From: Brachionus plicatilis
Taxonomy: Eukaryota > Rotifera > Eurotatoria > Ploima > Brachionidae
NCBI GenBank assembly: GCA_010279815.1
Contig: QEOQ01000165.1
Location: 439,498 to 503,497, forward strand
Length of the DNA: 64,000 nucleotides
Direction of reading: 5' to 3'
The translations under genes were made by a program, and so were the position numbers. Positions 12,855-24,229 of this stretch are shown here, piece by piece. Within the stretch, counting starts at the first letter, position 1; each line of letters begins with the position of its first letter. The notes below the pieces were generated by a model, which did no database searches, had not been told where the DNA came from, and saw only the letters and a list, made by a program, of their open reading frames with translations.

Positions 12855-12990
12855 TATCATATATTGGATGAGACTGAGATCGTCTCAGAAATGAAAGTTA
12901 TTCAAATCTGGAGCTGTTTTAGCGACCTAGCTGTTGAAAACAATCGAAACTTTCGACCTAACAATAATCCGGAAATGAAGGAAATAATTG
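12855..12990 (+). other. Short open stretch, possible exon
   Basis: A forward frame reads ETEIVSEMKVIQIWSCFSDL and on to EIIESKD, with codon choice that looks less AT-random than its surroundings and a GTAAGG that could be a donor at about 12983. I do not recognise the protein and found no partner exon. It may be a remnant of a gene or transposon. Confidence 0.25.
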
Positions 12991-13054
12991 AAAGTAAGGA
13001 TTAAATATAAAAATTTTATTTACAATTTTCAAACAAAAAAAATCAACTTCCTTA

Positions 13055-13330
13055 TACCCTTGCACAGTAATGCATGCATTAAAACTTAGATTTGAGGTTA
13101 AGGTGCATTTTTAAAACCCAAGAATCAAAAATAAACGCAGCATTAATAACACTACTTATATTTCAAAATTAAGTGCTGCACAAAAAGTCAAATTTTAAAA
13201 AAAGGTTAAAATTAAATTTTGAGTTTAGATGCGGCGTTAAAAAATAGGTAAAAAAAATAATAAAATTTTTTTTATTTAAAAATTTCATTTCCTTATTTTA
13301 AGCGCGGCGCTAAAATTTGGTTTTTAAAAA
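13055..13330. repeat. Dispersed repeat with GCGGCGTTAAAA-type motifs
   Basis: The stretch starts TATACCCTTG and contains several GC-containing words in AT-rich DNA: the palindrome AATGCATGCATT, GCAGCATTAATAAC, GCGGCGTTAAAAAATA and GCGCGGCGC. The 31.87-32.2 kb region shares TATACCCTTG, GTTAATAAC and GCAGCGTTAAAAAATA. I take both as members of one repeat family. Confidence 0.5.
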
Positions 13331-13644
13331 TGATTAAATGATTAATTTGTTTTTTGAAAAATCTAAAGGTTTTGATAAAAAGAGACTGTAACATTTCAAT
13401 GTTAATTCTGCCCCCAATTTAAAATTATTCGCCTGGATGGGCTCAAAGGTTTCATTTATTTGCCAAAGTATACTATGAATAGATGCATATATCTTAACCA
13501 AAAGTATATAAAACATGTTAAAATCACATATCACCCGAAAGAGCGTAAATTTTTCTCCTAGTAAATGATATTTTTATCTTCCAAAAAAAAATTTATTTTA
13601 GAAATTTTTTCAAAATTTAACAAGTTGTTTTGGTTAATTTGTAT

Positions 13645-13925
13645 TAGAGTTGTTTAAAAGTCCCAAAAAAAAGTCCAAGTCCGGGCTTTTTTTAAATTTG
13701 CAAGATCAGGCTTTAGATCAAAAAATTTATATACTCTTGGGTTGTCTAATACAATAGATTTGCCTTATATGAGATTATTCTTGCAATTAGAATAAATGTA
13801 TTCACATTTCTTCTACAGCATTCAAAAATTGAAAGTCTTTGCCCGAGCTTATGAAAAAAAAAAAAAAAAGTCCGGACTTGGACTTGACTTGAGATGGACT
13901 CACTTGGACTCACTATTTACAGAAA
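13645..13925. mobile_element. hAT-like MITE copy (AGTTGTTTAAAAGTC family)
   Basis: The left end AGAGTTGTTTAAAAGTCC leads into AAGTCCAAGTCCGGGC. The right end contains AGTCCGGACTTGGACTTGA, which is inverted relative to the left. The interior, including a TATACTCTTGGGTTGTCTAA block, is the same as in the copy at 59.04-59.28 kb. The right terminus has decayed. Confidence 0.7.
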
Positions 13926-14020
13926 AATAAACTTATTGAAAAAAATCCATGTTTCAAATTGAATTAATAATCGCGTGTTAATATCTAGTAAAATTGCAAT
14001 CTTATAAAAAATTACTATTA

Positions 14021-14223
14021 CCGTAGATATTTGTTTTTAACGTCGCACTAAAAGCCCAAGAATTTGGTTTTGATGTCTCGAAAACATTGAATTTTTCAAG
14101 GCTTATGCCAACTTAATGACGAAATTTTCGAAAAAACTAAGTAAGTCGAAAAAACTTTTTTTTTAAGGCACCAACACCAAATTTTTGGACTTTTAGTGAG
14201 AAGTTAATAACAAATATTTACGG
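14021..14223. mobile_element. TA-flanked foldback MITE
   Basis: The two halves are inverted copies of about 55 bp: the left begins CCGTAGATATTTGTT and passes ACTAAAAGCCCAAGAATTTG, and the right mirrors this. A TA dinucleotide flanks each end (14019-14020 and 14224-14225), as expected for Tc1/mariner-type insertion. There is no coding sequence. Confidence 0.7.
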
Positions 14224-14239
14224 TACTTATTAGTGTACA

Positions 14240-14790
14240 TCATTTTGCAATATTATGAACTTCGTCGTGGCAGAAGAAGCATTTTGTTTCTGTCCAGCAG
14301 TTGATATTACGCGTTTTAGTTGATATAATACTGTAAGATCAGTTAAATTGTGAACATTTTGGGCTGAATCTTTCGGATAAGAAACTTTTACTCTTTTCAC
14401 TCTATTCTTTAAGGAACTGACTCTTTATGTTTCTTCTCTGATTTCTTCAACTTTCAGATCATTAATTTTGAAAGCATCAAAATAGTTTCGCAGTAATTTC
14501 TTAATAAAATCTTCAGGTAAAAAGTGGAATCTGAATATCGAGTGCTTTTTCCTATTTGATAATTTGTTCGCATCTTCCAGATTGAACATGACTCCATTTA
14601 CTTCGATTGGACGCTCAAAGACACTTAAAACTTAAAAGGTTTGTTGGAATTTAACAATCCATATTTTGTTTGAAGAAAAATTATTAACTGCTGTAATTTG
14701 TTTGAATTCTTTTTCTTTGAATACGCATCTCAGTTTTTGGAAGACTGTTTGATGATTAACAGGTCTTTTCAACTTTTTTAGATTCCTTAA
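14240..14790 (-). pseudogene. Retrotransposon ORF1 (gag-like) relic with zinc knuckle
   Basis: On the minus strand I can read KIWIVKF, FERPIEVNGVMFNLEDANK, FRFHFLPEDFIKKLL and KVEEIREET, then FSYPKDSA-like sequence and KCFFCHDEVHNIAK. The last piece is a CCHC zinc knuckle whose final Cys codon has become TGA. Two or three stops and one frameshift break it. LINE ORF1 proteins use this layout to bind element RNA. No reverse transcriptase follows downstream, so this is a fragment. Confidence 0.6.
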
Positions 14791-15900
14791 AGTCCAACGT
14801 TGAAATTCGCCAGGATTTGCTAGCGAAGTTTCTATCAGTTAATTTAGTTTTTTGGTCACGTGACGACGCTATAAATTTAATTTTCAAATTTACTAAGCCA
14901 AACGATTTTTTTTTGTTTCGAAACTTGGGACAATCTACGGCTTATAAGTAGTGTAGAATGACGTTCCTATAAAGACCAGACCTCTGAAGACTGACAGTAA
15001 AGCCCGGTCTTTTGGACCGTTCGTTTGCGAATGAACGGTCCTATCCAAACGGACTTCAAACGGATAATGATTAATTTTAAATATTATTTTTTCTCCTTTT
15101 TCTGGCGAAGTTTTATTTCTTCTGTTCTAAACATGATAACCTGTTGATGAAAAAATTCTTTCTGATGGTGGACTAGTATAACATAAGAGTTTAGAGCTGA
15201 TATACTTAAGTAAACACATATAAAATAAATAAATAAATGTACAAGTCATTTCTTCTTATTTGCTTCTTATGTATTTTTAGTTAAACCAACGAATAATAGT
15301 AGCATGATATCAAATGATTATTTTGCTTTTCTTTTGTTTAACAGACACCAAACAAATCTTGATGTCCAGTCCGGTATTAAAAGCAAGTAAATTGGTTAAA
15401 AAACTTATTAAAAAAATTCTGTCCTAATTGATTAGCTTTGGTTCAATGGCAATTAATTCTGGTTCTAAGTTAATAATTTATTTTTTATTTTTTGGTTTTA
15501 AAGATAATTATATAGTTTATAACTATTTTTTGATGCAAATATAAATATAGGTCTCAATTTCGGATCTGAATTAAAAATAAAAATGAAATTGTTGAAAAAT
15601 TTTTCAAATTTATTTTACGCGTTTAATATATTAAAAAAACAAAAATTATATTTTCTAGAACAAAGATACTGATGTTAGTGTCAATTATTTTTTGTTAGTA
15701 CAATTAAATTAAATTATGTCAAATATGATTGAGTTAGTAACTATTTTATTTCTTTATAAGCTAATTTGATCTAATTGAAACAAATATATATTTAAAAAAA
15801 CTTAATTTAATTAATTAGTTTAAGACTTTCTAAAGCTGATTCCGACAAGATGAGTTTATTGGTGTTATACATAAAGGAAATTATTAAGCTAGACAATATT
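14791..15900. other. Intergenic DNA with a GC-rich palindrome
   Basis: No gene is visible. A 28-bp hairpin lies at 15014-15041 with GGACCGTTC and GAACGGTCC as its arms. It is followed by AAACGGAC and AAACGGAT. The rest is AT-rich. Confidence 0.5.
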
Positions 15901-15924
15901 CACTATTCAAAAAATGTTTTTTAT

Positions 15925-16295
15925 CAAAGAAATCCCAAACAACTTAAGCCAAAATGAGTCCATTGAACCAGGAAAAGTTTACCTCCCTTTCTGTAGTTTT
16001 CGTAACCTAGAATCAGCTCAAGGACATCTAGCTATGACTTTTGCCGATAATGAACATTCCTCTTGAAAGAAAGCGTCGTCCAGTTCGCCCTAAAGCCATA
16101 ACCAATGCCTTAACTCGTCAGCCAAATGAAACTCAAAATGTAAATGACTTGGGTATCAGCGTATATGAAGAATCAGATTCAGACGATCCGCCTGTGCAAG
16201 AGCCAATATCAAATAAAATTCGTCTTGAAGAGACCCCAATCGTTACTCCGTAGCTCAAAGTTAAAAAAAAACGCGGTAGACCAGTAAAAAAGTAA
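15925..16295 (+). pseudogene. Possible Mutator-like transposase C-terminal tail
   Basis: The reading NIPLERKRRPVRPKAI, then NALTRQ, an acidic YEESDSDD stretch and finally KKKRGRPVKK matches the style of the tail that follows the SWIM zinc finger in MULE-type transposases (basic RGRP words and an ALxRQ motif). A TAG near 16252 interrupts it and the preceding frame is shifted. No SWIM finger or DDE core is visible upstream. The call is an inference from a short, biased sequence. Confidence 0.4.
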
Positions 16296-16504
16296 ATTGA
16301 ATATTATTTTTGTCTATGTTTAATTATTTTTGTTCTAATTTGATATAAATTGTATTACTTTTTTTTATTTATGTATCTTTTTTATTATAATAGAAATAAA
16401 AAAATACATTTGTTCCTTAGTTCAGTAATTTTGTTTTTTATTTCAATATTAATAACATAATTAATAATTACATGCCTTTATTTTATACATGACTAAAAAT
16501 ATAA

Positions 16505-19500
16505 TTAAAATTTTGTGGATCCTTGTTTCATTAGATAAAATTTCTGAACCATTTCATCATTTAAACTTCCGTAGGGTATCCGATTTTGCTCCAAATCATA
16601 AACATTCTTAGGCGATCTATTTTTGACATAAACAGAATCCTCTTCGTACAAAGGATTTAATTTTCCTGATTTTGATATATTTTCCGAGTTAATTTTCTCA
16701 ATGATATCTTTGGCAAAAATGCTTTGTTCAGGATCAATTTCTTCATTAGTCAAGCTATCATCATAAGAAAGATAATTATTGGTTTGCTCCACAATGATAT
16801 CATTTGATTTTATTTCGCTAATATTTAAAATTAATTGGTTCGATTTGAGGGTGTTGGTACAAAGAGAATTTGAGCATGTTTTTGCATCTTTGCTTGTTTC
16901 ACAGTCACTTAAATTAAAACTAAAGCTTGTTTGTTCAGGTAAAAGGAAAGGAAGAATGCAGAGCAGTGTGCACATTACGCCAAGGAACATTTTTACTCCT
17001 GGTGACGGAAGTGAACTTATTTTGAAGACATAAATTGATAGCATTTCACTTAAGTGCTTTATTGACAGAAAAAAGCTTAATGATGAACATCGTATTTCGC
17101 ATGGAAACAACTCACAAACAAACAGGATTAGAACATTGGTCGAACAAGAAAGCATAACTTTGGCAAAAATGTTCAGTATAAGTTTAATTATTTCCATTAT
17201 TGGATGATGAGAACTAATAATTAATGAGCTCAAATAGAATAAACTTCCTAAAAATACAGTCATGCTCAATGGTATTCGTTTGCCAAGACTTTTAAAATAA
17301 AAATTAAAAATGAATTTAAAAAAAAAAAGTTTTTACTTCAAAATAATGAGTGACAATATTAGATTAAAAATTCCGATTATAAAATTTACGCTAATTTCCG
17401 AGGTGAGCATGTCATCAGTAAAATGAAAATTTTCTTGATTATTAAAAAAGGACAAAAGTGATGTTAATGACCATAATAAAACGAAAAAACTGATTATTCG
17501 ACGAAGTGTTGGTTGAAATGATTCAATATCTAATTTATCGTTTGAAAATTTGTCTAATGACTTTATATGAGCTAAATTAAAGCTGGATCCGTTAGATACT
17601 TGAAGGATTTTGTAGCAAATGGATTGAGCTTTCTTGAATTCGCCCCTTATTAGAAGCCATTTGAACGATTCTTTTATCATCCTTAAAAATTATTAAAAAA
17701 AGAATATTAAAATTGATTAGTAACTTGTCAAAAATTTTTTTAAATCAAAGTCTCAAGTCAAATCCAAGTTTGGTAAAATACAAATGTTAATTCTGAATTG
17801 ATTTTTTGAATGACTTGATTAAGTAACAATCACAAAAATTAAAGTCAAGTCCGGAATTTAATTTTAATGATTTTGAATCAAATTAGAGCAACTCTGATTT
17901 AAATATTAAAAAATGATTTTTAAAAATTAAATTTTTCAAAGTAATTTTAATTTAAGATAGAAATGTGATTTAAAATTTTTTTCTATATTTTTTAAATTTT
18001 TGTGAAAAATTATTTTAGGTAAAAAAAAGATGCAACAAAGTTTTCTGGACAAAATGCTAAATAGCTAATTCTCTATTTTATTGACTTTTAATTATCTCTT
18101 TTTTTTCTAAAGTAAAAATTCTCTAAAAATATGCTCTTTATTATGAACGTTAACCTTCTGCACTATTTTGGAGAATTTTTTTAAGTATTTTTTATTTACT
18201 CTAATTTTAACTGATCAAAAAATGAAGAATTTTCGTTAAATTTTTTTGAAATTCACAATACTCATATTTTCTTGTCTTTAATTTTTAAATAAAAAGGTTT
18301 CAAAATATTTTTATAATAAATTTGATTTCTTGTAATATTTTAGAATTGCTAGTAATAAAAGAATAAAACATCATATTTATTTTTAAAATAAATTTTACTT
18401 AAATATTAAAATTATTATTTTATGGATTGAAAAAATTTTCTTATAATTTAACTTGAAGATTCAAAATAAATTAGAGATAAGAAAATTTTAAGAAATAGAA
18501 TATAAAATAATTAGTGAGTGGTAGAAATTCCTAAAATTATAAATTTTCAATTCTAAAAAGGCAAGTTGAAGTTTATGATCAATTTTTGATTCTCAAAATG
18601 ATCAAATTAAACTAAAACTAACTTTGTAGAGAATTTGGCTTTAAATTGAAGGAAAAATGGTTGTAGCTTTAACAGAAATATTGACAAAATATTTATTTTT
18701 TCCTAAATAAAAAATTCAAGACTTATAATCTTTTCATATATTTTAATTTTTTCTTAAAATAAGTGAAAATTCTTACTCGTGTTTTTTAAATTTTTGAAAC
18801 AAGACCTGTAATTTAAAAAAAAAAAACTCTTCAAGTCCAAGTCACACTTTGACTTGTTTTTTACTTGTTCAGACTTTTTTTTCCTGACTTTTAAGTCTGG
18901 TCAAGTCGACAAAAAATTTAAGGCTTTTTTATGACCAATTTAAAAAGATTTGTTTGATATGGAAAGTAACTTCATAACTAAGTGATTATTTAATATGAGA
19001 CACAAGTGTCCTGATGACTTTTTACCAAGCAATTGTCAAAAACTTATTCTGCAAATGAGACAAAGTAAAACAACTTACAGTGCTGCTACGATATCTGTAT
19101 TTTACTATTTTTTACTATATTTTACGTAAAATATCGTAAATTTACGTAAAATTACCAAAGTAAAATTTAGTAAATTTACGGTATTTTACGTAAATTTACC
19201 ATATTTTTCGTAAAATATAGTAAAAAATAGTAAAAATCAAAATGTCAAAAAAAAACCGAAATTTTGACATTTTTTAAAAATTTTTTGTTTTTTTTTTGGC
19301 TTTTATTTTTAAAGAAAAAAAAAAAATTGTAAGTTTTACTTTTTTTTACCTTTTTTTACGTAAATTATGGTAAATTTTGGTAAATTTTAATTAAAAAGAG
19401 TAAAAATACGGAAAATAATATAAATTTTTTTAAAAAAACTTATATACATTTTTAACTTATTTTTTTATACAAAATATTTAATCGCTAATATTTATAAAAT

Positions 19501-21089
19501 TTTAAAAAACCTATAAAATATAAACTAATGGCTCGACCATCCACCTTCTTTCTCAATAACGATTTTAATTACCTTAGTTCTAAAATATAGTAAAAAATAG
19601 TAAAATACAGATATCGTAGCAGCACTGTAGGTGAAACAGCCTAATGCGAAAGTCTGCAAAATTGCACCCTTTTTAAAATTATTAAAATAAAACTCAATAA
19701 ATTGGCACATATTTTGCAGACTTCCGCAGCAGGTAAAACAAAAGTTGTTTCACTTTGTTTCATTTGTAAAACAAGTTTTTGACAACTAGAACAAAAGTAA
19801 TAAATTTTTCTCCTTTTTCTATTGGAAGTTTTGTATGAAATTTCACAATACCAACTCTCTTTCCCCAATATAAGTTAAGTTAAGAATATAATTTGAGAAG
19901 TTACCATGGATAGACGAAGGCAACTGAAGCCAACAAACTGCCAGTCAACTGCAAATATCTCCAATCATTGATGTACTTGGTCATAAGTGACACAAAAATG
20001 TTCATAAAAGGTTCCAGCGAAACAAAAGCAATTGAATAGAAATTTCGACTATTCGGGCTAATGATAGTTTCAAACAATAATACATAAGCCACAACAAAAC
20101 AGCCCTATTGAAATTTAATTTTTAGAATTTGAAAAAATAAAAAAATGTTCTCTTACCTGAACTAGAGCAGCGATGACAAAGCGAACAGCCAAAAAAAGTC
20201 TATAAGTGTGAACCATTGATACCAAAGAACCAACTATACCAGACACATACAAAGTGATCAGATAGATATTCTTACGCCCAATGTAATCAGCCATAATGGA
20301 TAAAAAGATGGCACCAATTATCTTTCCGCTCAAAAAACTCATCTGAGCGTAGGCAATGGTCACAATTGATGAGTGCAAATTTTCACACGTTATGTTCCAT
20401 TTTACCAGTACATTGGTCTGAAAGTCTTCATCTTGCAAAAGTTCGTCCAGCATTTGGTACTCAAGCTCGGAGCGAGTGCGTCGAGCCGAATTAATCAGCG
20501 ATTTTTTGTACAAATCGTCATCACATATTAGAATTCTGTTCGAATATGGAATCCGATAGTACAATTGTTTTTTCACAGAGTTTAGAATTCTTGCTGAGCT
20601 TATTGTTATCATATTCAAATATTTGGTGTAATTTTTTGCCATGCATTCAGACTCGCTCAAGTATTTAATGGTTAGATTATTGAGACTTTGTTTGGTGTAC
20701 AGTTCGTCCAAGATGTGAATATCCTTGAGAAATTTTTCGAGTCTATTTGAATTGGGCAAGCCGTACGGAAACAGTTTGTTGAATAGCATTGTTTGGTTAG
20801 CATTAAGGGTGTTGAATATTAAGGCAGTTGAATCGGAGCATGAGTCATTCATCTTTAGAATTTGCAGATCAAAATTGCGCAAGTGAAACTGGATGGGCAA
20901 AATGGTCAGACCAAGCAGAACGAACATGATGGGCAAGTACAAATAGGACCTGTAGGTTACTCGGATCATTTTTTTGTCACTGATGGTCGATTGTGCGGCT
21001 TTGGGGTCCTCTAGTTCGCCCAAAAAAGCCTTCATTTTGTTTATTTTGTAAATCAGTCTGCCTGAATTGTCACTGTATAAATCGCTCAT
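16505..21089 (-). CDS. SLC22-family organic ion transporter (4 exons)
   Basis: Exons 20157-21089, 19905-20104, 17337-17681 and 16505-17288 join in frame to 753 aa with GT-AG introns of 52, 2223 and 48 bp. The protein is a major-facilitator carrier of the organic cation/anion type. The first membrane helix (about 50-70) is followed by the long extracellular loop of the family. The loop after helix 2 has ADYIGRK (about 268), the inter-half loop has KESFKWLLIRGEFKKA (about 380; the PESPRWL-type segment), helix 7-8 has LGKRIPLSM (about 494) and later come ELFPCEIRCSSLSF and LLPEQ (about 608). It should move small organic ions across the plasma membrane; the substrate is unknown. The roughly 140-residue acidic C-terminal tail is longer than usual, and the protein is longer than the typical 550 aa. 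Confidence 0.9.
17740..17895. repeat. Degenerate hAT-like MITE fragment
   Basis: AAGTCTCAAGTCAAATCCAAG at the left and AGTCAAGTCCGG, then GCAACTCTGA, at the right are the eroded ends of the AGTTGTT/AAGTC repeat family. It sits in the long SLC22 intron. A further trace of the same words is at 18820-18945. Confidence 0.5.
18559..18622. repeat. Single arm of the 57.5-kb foldback family
   Basis: GGCAAGTTGAAGTTTATGAT and the following 40 bp match the arms of the inverted element at 57491-57836. Only one arm is present here, inside the SLC22 intron. Confidence 0.6.
19033..19785. mobile_element. Outer foldback element split by a nested insertion
   Basis: The left end TTGTCAAAAACTT is inverted at the right end (AAGTTTTTGACAA). 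The arms continue with CAAATGAGACAAAGTAAAAC against an inverted CAAATGAAACAAAGTGAAAC. After removing the inner element at 19078-19627 the left arm resumes with GGTGAAACAGCC and AAGTCTGCAAAAT, which again matches the right arm. The open frames found on the minus strand here come from these arms and are not genes. Confidence 0.7.
19078..19627. mobile_element. TA-flanked MITE (CAGTGCTGCTACGATATC ends), nested
   Basis: Perfect or near-perfect inverted ends CAGTGCTGCTACGATATC run on through GTATTTTACTATTTTTTACT. The inner sequence is a lattice of TTTACGTAAA-type words. TA flanks both ends (19076-19077, 19628-19629), which fits Tc1/mariner-like transposition. It lies inside the left arm of the foldback at 19033-19785. 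A second copy ends at 33314 beside the assembly gap. Confidence 0.75.
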
Positions 21090-22185
21090 TTTTATTTGAT
21101 CTCGATTTTCATATTTTTGAATACACTAGCTTCGAACTGTGCTCGTGAGAGAAAATAACTTTAATTCTAATCTATTTTTTGTAGCATGAGGTTTTTGTGA
21201 ATGAAAAATAATAAAGGTGGATGTTTGATGTAGAAAAAAAGTAAATATTTAAATGATAGGACTCTTTTATTTGAGAAAATCAAAATACAAATAAAAATCC
21301 TAGGGATTTAGATCAATTTATCAAATAAGTTTTGTAAATAAGCTTTATTCTAAAGACTAGAGATTGATGGAGAACTTTTTTTTTCTTTTTTTTTTTTAAA
21401 TTTATTGTGCTAATCACCCTTAAGTATTCTTTTTTAATTTAAATATTAATAAAGCAAAGATAGGTTGTTATGGATTTGAGTCAAGATTTGCAATTAGATG
21501 TTTGTTTTTTAATTATTTGAACTTTGGATTAAATTTACATAGCTCAATCAAGTTTTTATCGATTCCTTGGTTAAATTATGCAATCGAGATTAGCTAAATT
21601 TTATTTATAAAAATCATAAAAAACTATATCAAAAAAATTTTTATTCTTGACAAGGAAATTTTAAAGTCTTGTAGATCTCATGATCTTCCTTTCTCAAATT
21701 GGTTGTGTAAAATTTGAATTATGAACAGAGCAAAATAATTTAGCAAGAGCTTAGGCTGGTTGGAATGGATACTTAGCCCTTTCTTTCAGCCACATGATTT
21801 GGATTTTGATTTCAAAATTGATAGGATATAATATAATGAAAAATTTTAAAATGTATAAAAATATGAAAGAAAATAAAGAGCAAAAATTTATATTCTATTA
21901 AATAAAACATCAATACTGTGGTTGGTTTGTTTTCTGATAGGAAAATAATTTGAGAAAATTAGTGATAAAATCTGCATTTATCGGCAATAATTGTGCCAAA
22001 TTCACTCAATTTTAGACTATTTAATTAAAATTTTGCAATTGAATTTTCAGAAAAGTTTTAAGTTGTAATGTAAATTCTTAGCAAAAACATAAAGAAAAGA
22101 GTAAAAAACATATAATAAATTTTAAAAATTTAGCTTATACAATCAGAGAAAAAAAACATAAACTATAAAAGTCAAAAAGTAGTAG
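21090..22185. other. AT-rich intergenic DNA
   Basis: This is the upstream side of the SLC22 gene. I see nothing but AT-rich sequence; a short trinucleotide run near 22180-22192 belongs to the tail of the next LINE fragment. Confidence 0.5.
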
Positions 22186-22630
22186 TAGTAGTAAAAATGG
22201 CTGCCACTCAAATTACGAGTAAAGCTGTGACAGTTCTTTGCTTTCACACCACTTTCTGTTCCATAAACCATATGTTAAATTTTGCTTTGAATGAATTGAG
22301 CGAAATTGCTTCAACGACTCTTTTTGGTAATCGGTTCCAGTAATTTACAACCCTATTCGTGATAAAGTTGAAACGTGATGGACAATTTTGATAAGTTCTC
22401 CGTTAAGCATCTTAGATAGGCCTGTGAGTTTGTAATTATTTCTTTCAGCATATCTAATTCCTTTCCAACCTGATAGATTCTAGATTATTGATAATTTTTA
22501 ATTAGATTTGAAATCTATATTAAATAATGTTCTTTTAGTATTCAGTGACGTTTAAATATACGCAATCTCTCTGCATGGTCAAGGTTTCTAAAGTTCAAGA
22601 TCATTAAATACATTTGTTCAAGTAGGAAGC
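22186..22630 (-). pseudogene. LINE reverse transcriptase 3' fragment
   Basis: The minus strand reads HAERLRIFKRH near 22540-22590 and NRVVNYWNRLPKRVVEAISL near 22290-22350, then SFKAKFNIWF. This is the usual C-terminal end of jockey/CR1-like reverse transcriptases. Stops and frameshifts lie between the blocks. A (TAC)n-type run at the downstream side (22180-22192) looks like the LINE's microsatellite tail. Confidence 0.7.
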
Positions 22631-22635
22631 ATTTT

Positions 22636-23180
22636 CGGCATCTTGAAGTTGATGATCAATTCAAAATATCATTTCAATTCAAAAAGTTTGTCTTTAAATA
22701 TTAAACTAAATCTTTGATTTAATTTAAATAATTGTAATGTATTATGCTTTACATGCAATGTAGATTTAGAAAATAAGAAAAAATTGAAAAACAGTTTTTC
22801 AATCTAATAATAAAATCGATTTTCAATTTAGTTAACTGATTTTTGTAAAGTTTTATTTTCATTTTATTACTAATTTTAAATTTTTTATTTGAATTTTTTT
22901 TTAAAATTTAATTGTGAATGTTAGCACAAATATTTTTGAAATAAAAAATCTCAAATAAACTCTACAAAAAATCAGTTAATACATTTAGATATTAAAATCG
23001 ATTATCAATTGACTGAGAAAATGTTTTTTCAATTTTTTTTTATTTTCTAAATCTACATTGCATGTAAATCATGTTACATTAGAATTATTTAAATTAAATC
23101 AAAGATTATGTTGAATATCTAAGGATAAACTTTTTGAATAGAAATGATATTTTGAATTGATCATCAACTTCAAGATGCCG
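22636..23180. mobile_element. Long foldback element, about 230-bp arms
   Basis: The left end CGGCATCTTGAAGTTGATGA reappears inverted at 23161-23180. The two arms stay recognisable for about 230 bp each, passing CAATTCAAAATATCATTTC, TTTGATTTAATTTAAATAAT and ACATGCAATGTAGATTTAGA, with about 90 bp between them. No coding capacity is visible. It separates the RT fragment from the FLYWCH relic. Confidence 0.8.
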
Positions 23181-23470
23181 CATTTTCCCTCTCTTTTTTT
23201 GCAAAGTGTTAGCAAGCTTTTTATATGACGAAAATTTGGCTGCAATGATTCTTTTAAGGATATTTCGTTTCATCAATTGACTCTGAGTTAGGTTGTAACA
23301 TTGATTTATCGATTTTGTTATGTCGATCACTTAAGTTCTTGTGTTGATTTGAGTATGATAATCTCTGAGTCTGTTAATGGTTCATGGTAATGCTTTCCAT
23401 TGGATTTTACTATTTTGTCATCTTTGATCGGCAAAACAAAGCTCTAGAGCAGCGCTAGAACATAGCTGTT
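23181..23470 (-). pseudogene. FLYWCH-type zinc finger protein relic
   Basis: The minus strand reads IKDDKIVKSNGKHYHEPL and then DSEIIILKSTQELK. After a TGA and frame change comes ITKSINQCYNL, ending KKLANTLQKKRGK. The HYH pair after a GK turn followed by a charged helix is the second half of a FLYWCH zinc finger and its linker. Such fingers occur in host proteins and in proteins carried by Mutator-like transposons. The cysteine half is not visible. The foldback at 22636 abuts the 3' side. Confidence 0.5.
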
Positions 23471-24229
23471 TACTTTATTTAGAAATGGACTGTAGATAAA
23501 GTTTCAATAATTTTAGTAAATGTAAATTTTAGTCATGTCTTAGACTTAAAAAAAAAAAAATTATATTCAAGTCATAACTTTGACTTAAATTTTTGTGACT
23601 TAGACTTAAAACTGTGACTTTAAAACAAGTCTGTTTCTATCCTTATTTAGAAACGATTTTTTCAAGTTAAAATCGAAAATTAAAAATAAATTGAAAAAAA
23701 TGGACTCAATTTAAAAATTTTAATTATGTTCTAAAATTATTGTGACAATGGTTGAAAAAAATCATTTTATTATTTTGAAAAAATTTATAAATAAAACATT
23801 GGAAAAAAGAATATTTCAAAAATTATAAAAAATATTTAAATTATCACTTTTTTTCGCAATCAATTTATATAAACTTATTTTGATGAAATTCAGACATGCT
23901 TCAATAATTAAATAATTTTTTCTAATAATACAAGCCAACAAAAAAACTCAAGCTTTAAGTACATATATTCGAAGAATTTGATTAAATTAAATACTCAACA
24001 AAAACAATTTAATTCTTTAAAATTTTACATTGTTGATAAGAGTAAAAAAATATCTTTAAAATTGAAATTTCTAAATTTTTTAAATATTTTAAAATAATAC
24101 CGATCACTCCTTTAATAAAAAATATCACAATTGCTAACTCTTTTAATTTTTTTTTAACAAATAGAGATTTAATAATTTCCTTGGCCAAGAATTAGACAGA
24201 AAATTTCTATTCTGTTTTTTTAATTTAAT

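Noticed and set aside
19525..19868. Minus-strand open frames of 61-75 codons
   Set aside because: They lie in the arms of the nested inverted-repeat elements within the SLC22 intron and resemble no protein.
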